DNA of 64,000 nt from Opitutaceae bacterium TAV5. GTDB taxonomy: Bacteria > Verrucomicrobiota > Verrucomicrobiia > Opitutales > Opitutaceae. The notes beneath the pieces were generated by a model, which was not told the DNA's origin, searched no databases, and worked only from the letters and a program-made list of their open reading frames with translations. The stretch spans positions 1 through 64,000 of the forward strand of contig CP007053.1 of assembly GCA_000242935.3 (NCBI GenBank). The letters run 5' to 3'. Of this stretch, positions 1-7,727 are shown piece by piece (the first letter of the stretch is position 1; the number at the start of each line of letters is the position of its first letter). The position numbers and the translations under genes were made by a program.

Positions 1-49
1 GCCCGTGGACGGCGCGAAGCGCCGCTCCCTCACCCCGCCGGCGTCCCGA

Positions 50-68
50 CACGGGCCGGAAGCCCGTG
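50..68. repeat. 8-3-8 hairpin repeat, intergenic copy
   Basis: CACGGGCC-GGA-AGCCCGTG is an inverted repeat with 8-nt arms, one mismatch and a 3-nt loop. It belongs to the family that also occurs at 3045-3148, 26644-26696 and 32800-32889. Confidence 0.7.
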
Positions 69-199
69 CCACTTTTTCCGCCAATCGGCTACGCATGACC
101 ATGCCCCCACCTCTTCCGATTGCGCCCCGGGGCCGGCTTTTTTTTCATGGCACTATCCCGTTTCTGTCCAAAAACCGCCCCCCTGCCGCCTGATCCGTC

Positions 200-635
200 G
201 TCACCGGATCGTCACTTTGTAGTGACCTGTTTGTTACATCCCTCGTAAAAACCCGGGACGTCCCAAACGGCGGCTCTGGCAAACAAAAAAACCGGGTAAT
301 TTATCCCCAAAACCATTGTGAATAACTTGTCGGAAAGTTGCTCTTGAAAGGTCTTCCGGCATGACCGTTACTCCGGCCTTTGATCCTGCCAATCCGGCCG
401 TCCACGCCGTTCTTTCCCACGTCCCTCCAGCCGCCATCACGGCAGCAACCTGAGAACCGCTCACAAGCTACTCTCTTACAAGAGCTTGAGCATTCCAACT
501 CCCCACGCGACTTACCCCGGGAAAAAAGCCACTTTCTCTCAGACCGTCTCGCCGTGAATCAGCCCTGCCGGAAACGTGCCCGAAACTTCGTGTGGACATA
601 TCTTGTGAATAAACCCGAATATCCAGCACTGATTC
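200..635. other. oriC: possible oriC / dnaA upstream region
   Basis: This gene-free stretch before dnaA contains two copies of the DnaA-box variant TTATTCACA on the minus strand, at 317-325 and 604-612. A third candidate, TTATCCCCA, lies at 301-309 and differs from TTATCCACA by one base. The local sequence is more AT-rich than the genes around it. The position next to dnaA fits a bacterial origin, but no clear AT-rich unwinding element or dense box cluster is visible, so this is an inference. Positions 1-199 hold only one hairpin repeat (50-68) and no supported gene. Confidence 0.45.
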
Positions 636-2084
636 ATGCCATCCGTTGCCGCCACGCCCAGCCTCTGGGAAACCGTCAAAAGTGACTTCCGGACGCTCTT
701 CCCCGAAGACGTCTACCAGCTCTGGTTTGAGCCCGTCTCCTGCCTCGAGGCGACCGAAACCTCGCTCGTTCTCGGCGTGCCCAACGACTTTGCCGCGATC
801 TGGATTCAGGACAACTACCTCGACCTCATCTCGCAGCGCCTGCTTCTCGCCGCCGGCCACGATGTCAGCGTGACTTTCCGCAAGGCCCCCGGCCAGGACG
901 CCCGTCCCGGCGGCAGCGCTCCCGCCTCTCCGGCCGACGATGCCGATCTTTCCGGCGCCCGGTCGTCCCGCCACGGCGGCTTCCCGGCCTCCCGCCAGCC
1001 CGCCACCGGGCGCGGACGCTCCGCCTCCGGAGGCCGCAGCCACGAAGACCGCGCCGCCGCCGCCGGTTCGCTCAACCCGCGCAACACCTTCGACACCTAC
1101 GTCGTCGGCTCCAACAACCAGATGGCCCACGCCGCCTCCATGGCGGTCGCCCAGGCCCCCGCGCAGGCCTACAATCCCCTCTTCCTCTACGGCGAGACCG
1201 GCCTCGGCAAGACGCACCTGATGCACGCCATCGGCCACGCCATCCTCCGCAGCCGCCCCGACGCGCGCGTCGCCTACCTCTCCACCGAAAAATTCACCAA
1301 CGAGTTCATCCAGGCCCTCCAGGAAAACAACCTCGTCAAGTTCCGCCAGCGCTACCGCTCCGTGGACGTGTTCCTCCTCGACGACGTGCAGTTCCTCACC
1401 GGCAAGGAGCGCATCCAGGAAGAGTTTTTCCACACCTTCAACGAGCTCTTCGAGTCGCAGAAACAGATCGTCATCTCCAGCGACCGCCGCGCCAGCGAAA
1501 TCCAGAAACTCGAGGCCCGCCTCGTTTCCCGTTTCGAGTGGGGGCTCCCCGCCGACATCCAGGCGCCCGATTTCGAAACCCGCCTCGCCATCCTCCGCAC
1601 CAAGGCCGCCGCGCTGAAGTTCGACATCCCGCACGATGTCGCCGTGTTCATCGCGCAAAACATCGCGAAAAACATCCGCCGCCTCGAAGGCGCGCTGCTC
1701 AAGGTCGCCAGCTACGGTTCGCTCACCGGCCGCGCCGTGGACATCCCCACGGTCGAAAACCTCCTCAAGGACGCGCTCATGGAGCAGGCGCAGAACGCGC
1801 TCACCATCGAGGTCATCCAGAAAAAAGTGATGGAGCACTTCCAGCTTCGCCCCGGCGACATGACCAGCAAACGCCGTCCCAACAACATCGCCATCCCCCG
1901 CCAGATCGCGATGTGGCTCTGCCGCCAGCTCACCCGCCATTCCCTGCAAGACATCGGCGACGCTTTCGGCGGACGCGACCACGGCACGGTGATCCACGCC
2001 GGCAAGGCCGTGGAAAACATGATCGAGCAGGACCCGCAAATGCGTGGCCAGATCGAATTCCTCAAAACCCAGCTCAGCCGCTGA
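636..2084 (+). CDS. dnaA: chromosomal replication initiator protein DnaA
   Basis: DnaA binds DnaA boxes at oriC as an ATP-bound oligomer and opens the duplex. The 482-residue product has the full domain order: an N-terminal helicase-interaction domain (1 to about 85), a Ser/Ala/Arg/Gly-rich linker (about 90-145), the AAA+ domain with Walker A GETGLGKT (186-193) and Walker B FLLDD (about 246-250), and a C-terminal DNA-binding domain with the DnaA signature DAFGGRDHGTVIHA. The length is normal for the family. The ATG at 636 gives the expected N-terminus (SLWETVKSDF). A hairpin followed by T residues at 2135-2160 may end the transcript. Confidence 0.97.
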   Translation: MPSVAATPSLWETVKSDFRTLFPEDVYQLWFEPVSCLEATETSLVLGVPNDFAAIWIQDNYLDLISQRLLLAAGHDVSVTFRKAPGQDARPGGSAPASPADDADLSGARSSRHGGFPASRQPATGRGRSASGGRSHEDRAAAAGSLNPRNTFDTYVVGSNNQMAHAASMAVAQAPAQAYNPLFLYGETGLGKTHLMHAIGHAILRSRPDARVAYLSTEKFTNEFIQALQENNLVKFRQRYRSVDVFLLDDVQFLTGKERIQEEFFHTFNELFESQKQIVISSDRRASEIQKLEARLVSRFEWGLPADIQAPDFETRLAILRTKAAALKFDIPHDVAVFIAQNIAKNIRRLEGALLKVASYGSLTGRAVDIPTVENLLKDALMEQAQNALTIEVIQKKVMEHFQLRPGDMTSKRRPNNIAIPRQIAMWLCRQLTRHSLQDIGDAFGGRDHGTVIHAGKAVENMIEQDPQMRGQIEFLKTQLSR

Positions 2085-2134
2085 GACGCTGCGGCGGCGG
2101 CACACCCGGAGCGGCGGCATTCCTGCCGCTGCGA

Positions 2135-2160
2135 CGAGGCGCCGTGCGCCTCGCCCTTTT
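2135..2160 (+). terminator. candidate rho-independent terminator after dnaA
   Basis: CGAGGCGC-CGT-GCGCCTCG forms a perfect 8-bp stem with a 3-nt loop and is followed by CCCTTTT. It lies 50 nt past the dnaA stop codon. The T run is short, so termination is inferred. Confidence 0.45.
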
Positions 2161-2306
2161 CCGGTGTACGCCGCGAATTTCCCGAACCGGGCGACGCTTC
2201 GCGTCGTCGCAGCGGTCCGGAGACCGCCGCTCCTTTCCGTGCCGCGGACATTCTCCGGGACGGCAAACGATCCGTCTGAATCCGGCTCGTGCACACACAC
2301 GTCGCC

Positions 2307-3875
2307 ATGAGCATCCGCACCGAGTCTGCCAGCCTCCGGCCCTTCGCCACCTTTGCCGACCTCGCCGCCGCCATCGCCCGCCGTCATCGCGGCGTCGCCT
2401 GGCTCGACAGCGGACTTCCTCTCGACGGACTCGGCCGGTTCTCGTTTCTCGCCTTCGACCCCTTCCACACGTTCACCGCCCGGGCCGACGATAACGGCCG
2501 CGACCCGGGTGATCCGCTCGCCGCCCTCCGGGGCGAACTCGCCCGTCATTCGCCTGCCGCCGCGCACGCCTCTCCGCCGCATCCGCTGTTTCCCTTTGCC
2601 GGCGGCGCCATCGGCTACATCAGCTACGAAACCGGCGCCCGCCTCGAACGCATCGCCCCGGCCGCGCCCGACGAACTCGGCCTGCCCGACCTCGCCTTCC
2701 ATTTTTACGACGGCCTGATCGCGCACGATCACGCCACCGGCGAAACCACCCTCGTCGCCAACCCCGTCCACCGTGCCGGCGCCCCGGCCATCCTCGCCCG
2801 CCTCCGCGCCGCCCTCGCCGGGGCCGCGGCCAGCCATTCCGCAACCGGCAATCCGCCATCCGCAATTCCCGCCCCCGCGCCCGTCCCCGACCTCTCCCGC
2901 GCGGCCTACGATGCCGCCATCGCCCGCATCCGCGCCCTGATCGCCAGCGGAGATGTTTACCAGGTCAACTTTACCCAGCGCTTCACCACGCCCTTCCCTC
3001 CCCCGGTGCAACTGAAAGCGGGATCGGGGGCGGCGTGGAAGAGGCATGGGCATCCTGCCCATGATTCCGGGGAGGCACGGGCTTCCAGCCCGTGTTTCGC
3101 ACCGGACACCGGCGGCGCTGCGCACCGTCCACGGCCAGGATGGCCGTGCCACATGCACGCGTCCCCCTCCGCCGAAACCGCCGCCGCCATCGACCTCCAC
3201 CTGCGTCTCCGCCAACGCAGCCCCGCCCCCTTTGCCGCGTATCTGGATTTCGGTGACCACCGGATCGTCTCCAGTTCGCCCGAACGTTTTTTGCAAAAGC
3301 GCGGTCCGCACCTCGAAACCCGCCCGATCAAGGGCACCCGTCCGCGCGGCGCCACGCCGGCCGACGACGCCCGCCTGCGCGCCGACCTCGCCGCCAGCGA
3401 AAAAGACCGCGCCGAGCTCCTCATGATTGTCGACCTCGAGCGCAACGACCTCGGCCGCGTCTGCCGCCCCGGCACCGTCCACGTCGAAGACCTTTATCGC
3501 CTCGAACCGCACCCCACCGTCCACCACCTCGTCGCCACCGTGCGCGGCGAACTCGCGCCCGGCCGCGATCTCTTCGACGCCCTCCGCGCCACGCTCCCCG
3601 GCGGCTCGATCACCGGCGCGCCGAAGATCCGCGCCATGCAGATCATCAACGCACTCGAACCCGTCCGCCGCCACGTTTACACCGGCGCGATCGGCTGGAT
3701 CGGTTTCAACGGCGACGCCGATCTCAACATCGCCATCCGCACGATCACCTGCGCCCGCGGCCGTGCGTACTACCACGTCGGCGGCGGCATCGTCCAGGAC
3801 TCGTCCTCCGCCAGCGAATACCAGGAAACCCTCGACAAGGGCCGCGCCATGCACGCCGCCCTCACCGGGTTTTGA
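2307..3875 (+). CDS. pabB: aminodeoxychorismate synthase component I (PabB)
   Basis: The product converts chorismate and ammonia to 4-amino-4-deoxychorismate for folate synthesis. The chorismate-binding domain fills the C-terminal half. PIKGTRPRG carries the lysine typical of PabB (TrpE has PIAGT), and LPGGSITGAPK and the VGGGIV region are also present. The ATG at 2307 was chosen over a GTG at 2289. Residues about 238-285 do not belong to the family fold: they translate three 19-nt hairpin repeats inserted in frame (see 3045-3148) between the QVNFTQRF segment and the SPAPFAAYLDF segment. pabC follows 173 nt downstream. No glutaminase subunit (PabA) is nearby. Confidence 0.9.
   Translation: MSIRTESASLRPFATFADLAAAIARRHRGVAWLDSGLPLDGLGRFSFLAFDPFHTFTARADDNGRDPGDPLAALRGELARHSPAAAHASPPHPLFPFAGGAIGYISYETGARLERIAPAAPDELGLPDLAFHFYDGLIAHDHATGETTLVANPVHRAGAPAILARLRAALAGAAASHSATGNPPSAIPAPAPVPDLSRAAYDAAIARIRALIASGDVYQVNFTQRFTTPFPPPVQLKAGSGAAWKRHGHPAHDSGEARASSPCFAPDTGGAAHRPRPGWPCHMHASPSAETAAAIDLHLRLRQRSPAPFAAYLDFGDHRIVSSSPERFLQKRGPHLETRPIKGTRPRGATPADDARLRADLAASEKDRAELLMIVDLERNDLGRVCRPGTVHVEDLYRLEPHPTVHHLVATVRGELAPGRDLFDALRATLPGGSITGAPKIRAMQIINALEPVRRHVYTGAIGWIGFNGDADLNIAIRTITCARGRAYYHVGGGIVQDSSSASEYQETLDKGRAMHAALTGF
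3045..3148. repeat. three hairpin repeats inserted in frame inside pabB
   Basis: Three perfect 8-3-8 hairpins lie in the coding sequence. They are CATGGGCA-TCC-TGCCCATG (3045-3063), CACGGGCT-TCC-AGCCCGTG (3076-3094) and CACGGCCA-GGA-TGGCCGTG (3130-3148). The whole foreign segment is roughly 3018-3161 and keeps the pabB reading frame open. The same 19-mers occur between genes elsewhere in the window. Confidence 0.85.
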
Positions 3876-3910
3876 CCGCCCGATGCACACGCTTCCAAGC
3901 CATGGAGAAA

Positions 3911-4010
3911 CCGCTAAAATACGCTGAAAAACGCTGAAAACAGGCCCGGCCATATTCCTGTTTCGCAACAAGGTTCGATAATTTTAGCGTTCTTCAGCGT
4001 ATTTTAGCGG
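3911..4010. repeat. long inverted repeat (GCTAAAATACGCTGAA type)
   Basis: CCGCTAAAATACGCTGAA (3911-3928) is repeated as its exact reverse complement at 3993-4010, an 18-bp stem around a 64-nt loop. Related GCTAAA/GCTGAAA pieces occur at 18323-18577, 40130-40165, 58390-58430 and 62870-62890. It lies between pabB and pabC. Confidence 0.75.
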
Positions 4011-4048
4011 TCCCGTCATCTGCCTTTCATCAGTATCCATCCGCGTCC

Positions 4049-4888
4049 ATGAGTCGTTTAGAAAACATGCCAGCCCAAACGCCCGCCGCACCGCACGTCA
4101 TTCTCAACGGCGAACTCCTTCCCGCCGCCGCCGCGCGCGTCTCGCCGCTCGGCGACGGTTTCATGTTCGGCCACGGCGCGTTCGAAACCCTCCGCGCCCG
4201 CGCCGGCCGCGCGCTTCACCTCGACGCTCACCACGCCCGGCTTGCCGCCACCTGCTCCGCGCTCGATCTTGCCCCGCCGCCGCCCGTCGCCGAACTCGAT
4301 CTCCGCATCACCCGCCTCCTTGCCGCACAAGGCCAGCCCGCCGCCGCCGTCAAGATCGTCCGCTACCGCGAACTCTCCGGCACCGGCGAACTCATCACCA
4401 CGCGCCCGTTGCCCGTCACCGCCACCGATTACCTGCGCGGTTATCGCCTCAAGACCTTCGCCTGCCCGCCACGGGCCGGCCGGCCGCTCGCCGCGCACAA
4501 GACGCTCAACTACCTCGAAAACCTGCTGGCCCGCCGCGCCGCCCGCGAAGCCGGCGGCGACGAAGCCCTCTTCATCACCCACGCGCCGGACGACCTCGTC
4601 CTCGAAGGCTCCGCCACCACGCTCTTCATCGTGAAAGGTGGTGTCGTCCTCACGCCGCCGCTCGCGCTCGGCATCCTGCCCGGCATCGCCCGCGCCCGCG
4701 TGCTCGCGCACCTCGGCCCGGAGCGCGCCCGCGAGGAAACCCTTTCACGCGAGGCTCTGTTTGCCGCCGACGAGGTTTTTGTTATCAATGCCCTCATCGG
4801 CGTCATGCCCGTCTCCCGTATCGACAACCGCGATTTCCCGTCCGCCGCACCCGTCACCGCCGCCCTCGCCGACTTTTTCAACCACTAA
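4049..4888 (+). CDS. pabC: aminodeoxychorismate lyase / class IV aminotransferase (PabC)
   Basis: This is a PLP enzyme of fold type IV that would split aminodeoxychorismate into p-aminobenzoate and pyruvate, completing the step begun by the neighbouring pabB. The 279-residue product has the usual order: LGDGFMFGHGAFETLRA near residue 35, HKTLNYLENLLARR with the PLP lysine near residue 150, and LEGSATTLFIV near residue 190. Class IV aminotransferases include branched-chain and D-amino acid enzymes, and PabC is preferred because of context. The start could also be the ATG at 4067. A small hairpin (CCGCT-AATC-AGCGG) follows the gene near 4918. Confidence 0.8.
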   Translation: MSRLENMPAQTPAAPHVILNGELLPAAAARVSPLGDGFMFGHGAFETLRARAGRALHLDAHHARLAATCSALDLAPPPPVAELDLRITRLLAAQGQPAAAVKIVRYRELSGTGELITTRPLPVTATDYLRGYRLKTFACPPRAGRPLAAHKTLNYLENLLARRAAREAGGDEALFITHAPDDLVLEGSATTLFIVKGGVVLTPPLALGILPGIARARVLAHLGPERAREETLSREALFAADEVFVINALIGVMPVSRIDNRDFPSAAPVTAALADFFNH

Positions 4889-4979
4889 CGGATACCACGA
4901 CCAAACCACGAAAAAACCGCTAATCAGCGGTCCCTTCATTGCCTGCATCCGTGTCATCCGTGGTCAAAACATTCACCGC

Positions 4980-6338
4980 ATGTCCAACGCTGCCAACGAC
5001 CCGCTCTCCCGTTTCCGCGCCCTGCTTCACGCTGCCGTGACGCAAGGTACGCTCGTGAAACTCACCTACGGCAAACCGCTCACCGACACCGTCGCCGATC
5101 CCACGCTGAAAAATCTCTTCGTGCGGCCGGTGAACCTCAAGACCGGCCCGCACCTGAGCTTCGTCTGGCGCCACGCCACGCGCGACATCACCAAAAACCA
5201 TCCGCCCGCCGAAGCCCTCGCCGAACTCGACGCGCTCCTCGGCGCCACCTTTGGCGATGCGCATCTCTTCACGCCCGTCCAGAGCATCCAGTTCCAGACG
5301 CTCCCCAACGGGCGCCGCAAACTCACCCTCAAAACCGCGGCCGAAGCCCCGCCCCCGCCCCGCGACTCCCACGATCGCCACAAGGCCCACGCCATCCCGG
5401 CCGACGCCCCCTGGCTCCGCGCGCTCGGCGTCACCAACGATCGCGGCCAGCCCCGCGAAGGCATGGCGGGCAAATTCCGGCAAATCCAGAAATTCAGCGA
5501 ACTGCTCACCCACCTGCTCGCCGACGCCGGTCTCACCGGGCCGCACGGCACCGCCGCCGCACCGGCCGACGACGGACAACCCGAACCCCTCGCCCCCCTC
5601 CCCTCCCTTTCCGCCTCCGCTTCTTTCGCTGCTCCCGGCCGCACGCCGGTGCGCATCGCCGACATGGGTTGCGGCAAAGGTTACCTCACCTTCGCCCTCG
5701 CCGCCCTGCTCGGTCCCTGCGCGGCCATCGCCGGCATCGAACGCCGCGCCGACCTCGTCGTCCTCGCCAACCAGATCGCCGCGCAACACGGTTTCGCCCC
5801 CTCGCCCCCTCCTTCCCTCTCCGCCTCTTCCCTGCCGGCCACCGTCCCCGCCGCCGGTCTCGTTTTCCACGAAGGCGAGATCAGCGCCACCGCGCCCGCC
5901 GCCGCGCCTGCGCTCGACGTGCTCATCGCGCTCCACGCCTGCAACACCGCGACCGACGACGCCCTCGCCGCCGGCATCGCGGCCGGCGCGCGCCTGCTCG
6001 TCGTCTCGCCCTGCTGCCACAAGGAACTGCGCCCGCAACTAACCCCTCCGCCCGTGCTCGCTGGCGCGCTCGCCCACGGCATCCTCCACGAACGCGAATC
6101 CGAAATCGTCACCGACGCCCTCCGCGCCGAGCTTCTCGAATGGGCCGGTTACCGGACAAAAGTCTTCGAGTTTATCTCGCCCGAACACACGGCGAAAAAC
6201 CTGATGATCGCCGCCGTCAGGACCCGCGCGCCCGGCTCTCCGCAGATCGCCGCCCGCATCCGCGCCCTCGCGCAGTTTTACGGCATCCGCGAGCAGCGCC
6301 TCGCCCGCCACCTCGGTTTCGATCTGGCGACAACCTGA
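4980..6338 (+). CDS. SAM-dependent methyltransferase, Methyltransf_32-like
   Basis: The 452-residue protein has a Rossmann methyltransferase domain in its second half. ADMGCGKGYLTFALA (about 222-236) is the SAM-binding motif I, GIERRADLV follows, and LIALHACNTATDDAL and VVSPCCHKELR resemble the METTL25/Methyltransf_32 group. The N-terminal 150 residues are a separate domain of unknown role. Three Pro/Ser/Ala-rich stretches look like expanded linkers. The reading frame stays open upstream, but the ATG at 4980 begins the conserved part. The substrate is unknown. A 61-nt copy of its 3' end lies at 15783-15843. Confidence 0.75.
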   Translation: MSNAANDPLSRFRALLHAAVTQGTLVKLTYGKPLTDTVADPTLKNLFVRPVNLKTGPHLSFVWRHATRDITKNHPPAEALAELDALLGATFGDAHLFTPVQSIQFQTLPNGRRKLTLKTAAEAPPPPRDSHDRHKAHAIPADAPWLRALGVTNDRGQPREGMAGKFRQIQKFSELLTHLLADAGLTGPHGTAAAPADDGQPEPLAPLPSLSASASFAAPGRTPVRIADMGCGKGYLTFALAALLGPCAAIAGIERRADLVVLANQIAAQHGFAPSPPPSLSASSLPATVPAAGLVFHEGEISATAPAAAPALDVLIALHACNTATDDALAAGIAAGARLLVVSPCCHKELRPQLTPPPVLAGALAHGILHERESEIVTDALRAELLEWAGYRTKVFEFISPEHTAKNLMIAAVRTRAPGSPQIAARIRALAQFYGIREQRLARHLGFDLATT

Positions 6339-6521
6339 ACCCGCCTGCACCCGCGATCAGCCGCCGCTGGATTCGCCGTTCGCCTCGCCCGGTCCCAGAG
6401 CGGTTCAAATAAAACTGTATCCGTTTTTTAACCACGGATTTCATCGGTTGGCTGCGCCCAAACCAAAGGATAGCCCACGATGTTTCGCAGTTGCTCTCTC
6501 TGTCTTTCTCTCTGTCTTTTT

Positions 6522-6589
6522 CTCTGCGCCCACTCCCAATCTCTGCGGTGTAAAAATCTGCACCACAGAGATTGGGAGTGGGCGCAGAG
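6522..6589. repeat. perfect 24-bp inverted repeat
   Basis: The 24 nt at 6522-6545 (beginning CTCTGCGCCCACTCCC) recur as an exact reverse complement at 6566-6589, with the stem extending five more bases with one mismatch around a 10-nt loop. It lies in the gene-free stretch 6339-6822, which otherwise holds only the repeats at 6619-6638 and 6665-6749. Confidence 0.85.
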
Positions 6590-6618
6590 GGCAAGCCAGC
6601 GTCCCCGATGTTTCGTAG

Positions 6619-6638
6619 CTGCGAACGTAAGTTCGCAG
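6619..6638. repeat. CTGCGAAC hairpin
   Basis: CTGCGAAC-GTAA-GTTCGCAG is a perfect 8-bp stem with a 4-nt loop. A second copy with loop GCAA lies at 30182-30201, so this is a dispersed element. Confidence 0.75.
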
Positions 6639-6664
6639 CCCCCCCCGGAGCCTCCATGAATCCG

Positions 6665-6749
6665 GCCCACGAAACACACGAAAGGACACGAAAAACGAAC
6701 CATCGGTTTTCTGTCTTTCTTTTCGTGTCCTTTCGTGTGTTTCGTGGGC
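6665..6749. repeat. perfect 30-bp inverted repeat (CACGAAACACACGAAAGG type)
   Basis: The 30 nt at 6665-6694 are repeated exactly, inverted, at 6720-6749. The arms read GCCCACGAAACACACG... and ...CGTGTGTTTCGTGGGC. It stands downstream of the convergent methyltransferase and AraC genes. Transcripts from either side would form a stable hairpin, but there is no T run to mark it as a terminator. Confidence 0.85.
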
Positions 6750-6822
6750 TACCTCCCGGTTGCGGCGCAGCCGCTCCACGATATCCGTGGTTCTGTTTTC
6801 AGGATCCTGTACTGCTGCAATT

Positions 6823-7707
6823 TTAAAAAAAATGCTCCAGCCTGTTTCGGTATTTCCTCGGCGACATCTGCTCCAGACGCCGGAACCACGAGGAGAATTT
6901 CGACAGGTCACGAAATCCCAGTTCGTGCGCCACACGCTTGATCCGCGCTCCCGGAGCCAGCAATTCCCGTCGCGCAAACTGCAACCGCCGTTGCTCGTGA
7001 AATCCGTGCAACGTCTGGTGATAGTGGTGCAGGAACAACCGGTTCAGGTGCCCCGCGCTCAACCCCGCCACCCGTGCCGCCTCCTCCACATCGACCAGTG
7101 CGGAGCCTACCGGCAACTCGCCCAGCCACCGCCTCGCCTCCTCTACGCGCGGGTCCACATCGCGCGGGGTTTCCAGGTCCGGCAAGTGCCCGCGCCACTC
7201 TCCGGCCGCCGCCGCCAGCCATCCGCGAAACCAGCCGTCCATCGCCAGTACGTTCCCGAAATCGCGCCGTCGTCCGCGAAAATGCCACTCGTACTCGTCC
7301 GCCCCCGCCTCACCCTCCGCCCGCCACTCCCGCGCCGCCACCGATTCCACGGCCTCGTCGAGCACCGCTGATTTCTTCAACAACAACCCCGGACGCAGAT
7401 CGAACACCGGTCGCAGGCTGTCCGGCCAATACGCCAGAAACGCAAACGACACCAGTCGCGCGTCCTCCGAAAAATCCTGCCGGCGATACCCCGTGGGCAA
7501 AAACAGCCAGTCCCCCGCCCGCGCTGTCAACGCCACCCGCGAAGTCCGCACCCGCACCGACCCCGCCTCCAGCCGCCACGCCGTCAATTCCGTCGGCGCA
7601 CACTCCATATTGCGCCCCTCATCCGTCGGCGGTCCCCGGCGCAAACGCAGCAACTGCACGTGGCATCCCTGCCATTCTTCAGGAGAAAGTAACAACGCGC
7701 CTTTCAT
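6823..7707 (-). CDS. AraC family transcriptional regulator
   Basis: The 294-residue protein has an N-terminal cupin-like sensing half (LFLPTGYRRQDF near 90) and a C-terminal AraC/XylS DNA-binding domain with two helix-turn-helix units. VEEAARVAGLSAGHLNRLF is the first, and IKRVAHELGFRDLSKFSSWFR followed by MSPRKYR is the second. It is divergent from the beta-helix gene at 7728 with only 20 nt between annotated starts, so it probably controls that operon, likely in response to a sugar. The tight spacing suggests that one of the two starts lies further in. Confidence 0.88.
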   Translation of the reverse strand: MKGALLLSPEEWQGCHVQLLRLRRGPPTDEGRNMECAPTELTAWRLEAGSVRVRTSRVALTARAGDWLFLPTGYRRQDFSEDARLVSFAFLAYWPDSLRPVFDLRPGLLLKKSAVLDEAVESVAAREWRAEGEAGADEYEWHFRGRRRDFGNVLAMDGWFRGWLAAAAGEWRGHLPDLETPRDVDPRVEEARRWLGELPVGSALVDVEEAARVAGLSAGHLNRLFLHHYHQTLHGFHEQRRLQFARRELLAPGARIKRVAHELGFRDLSKFSSWFRRLEQMSPRKYRNRLEHFF

Positions 7708-7727
7708 CCTTTAAGTGAGAAAACGGA

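Noticed and set aside
468-3971. A 1167-residue open frame on the - strand
   Set aside because: It runs antisense to dnaA and pabB and is Ala/Gly/Val/Glu-rich without motifs; high GC makes such antisense frames common.
6665-6749. The 30-bp inverted repeat as a rho-independent terminator
   Set aside because: It has no T run on either side; the same design occurs in other gaps, so it is listed as a repeat.
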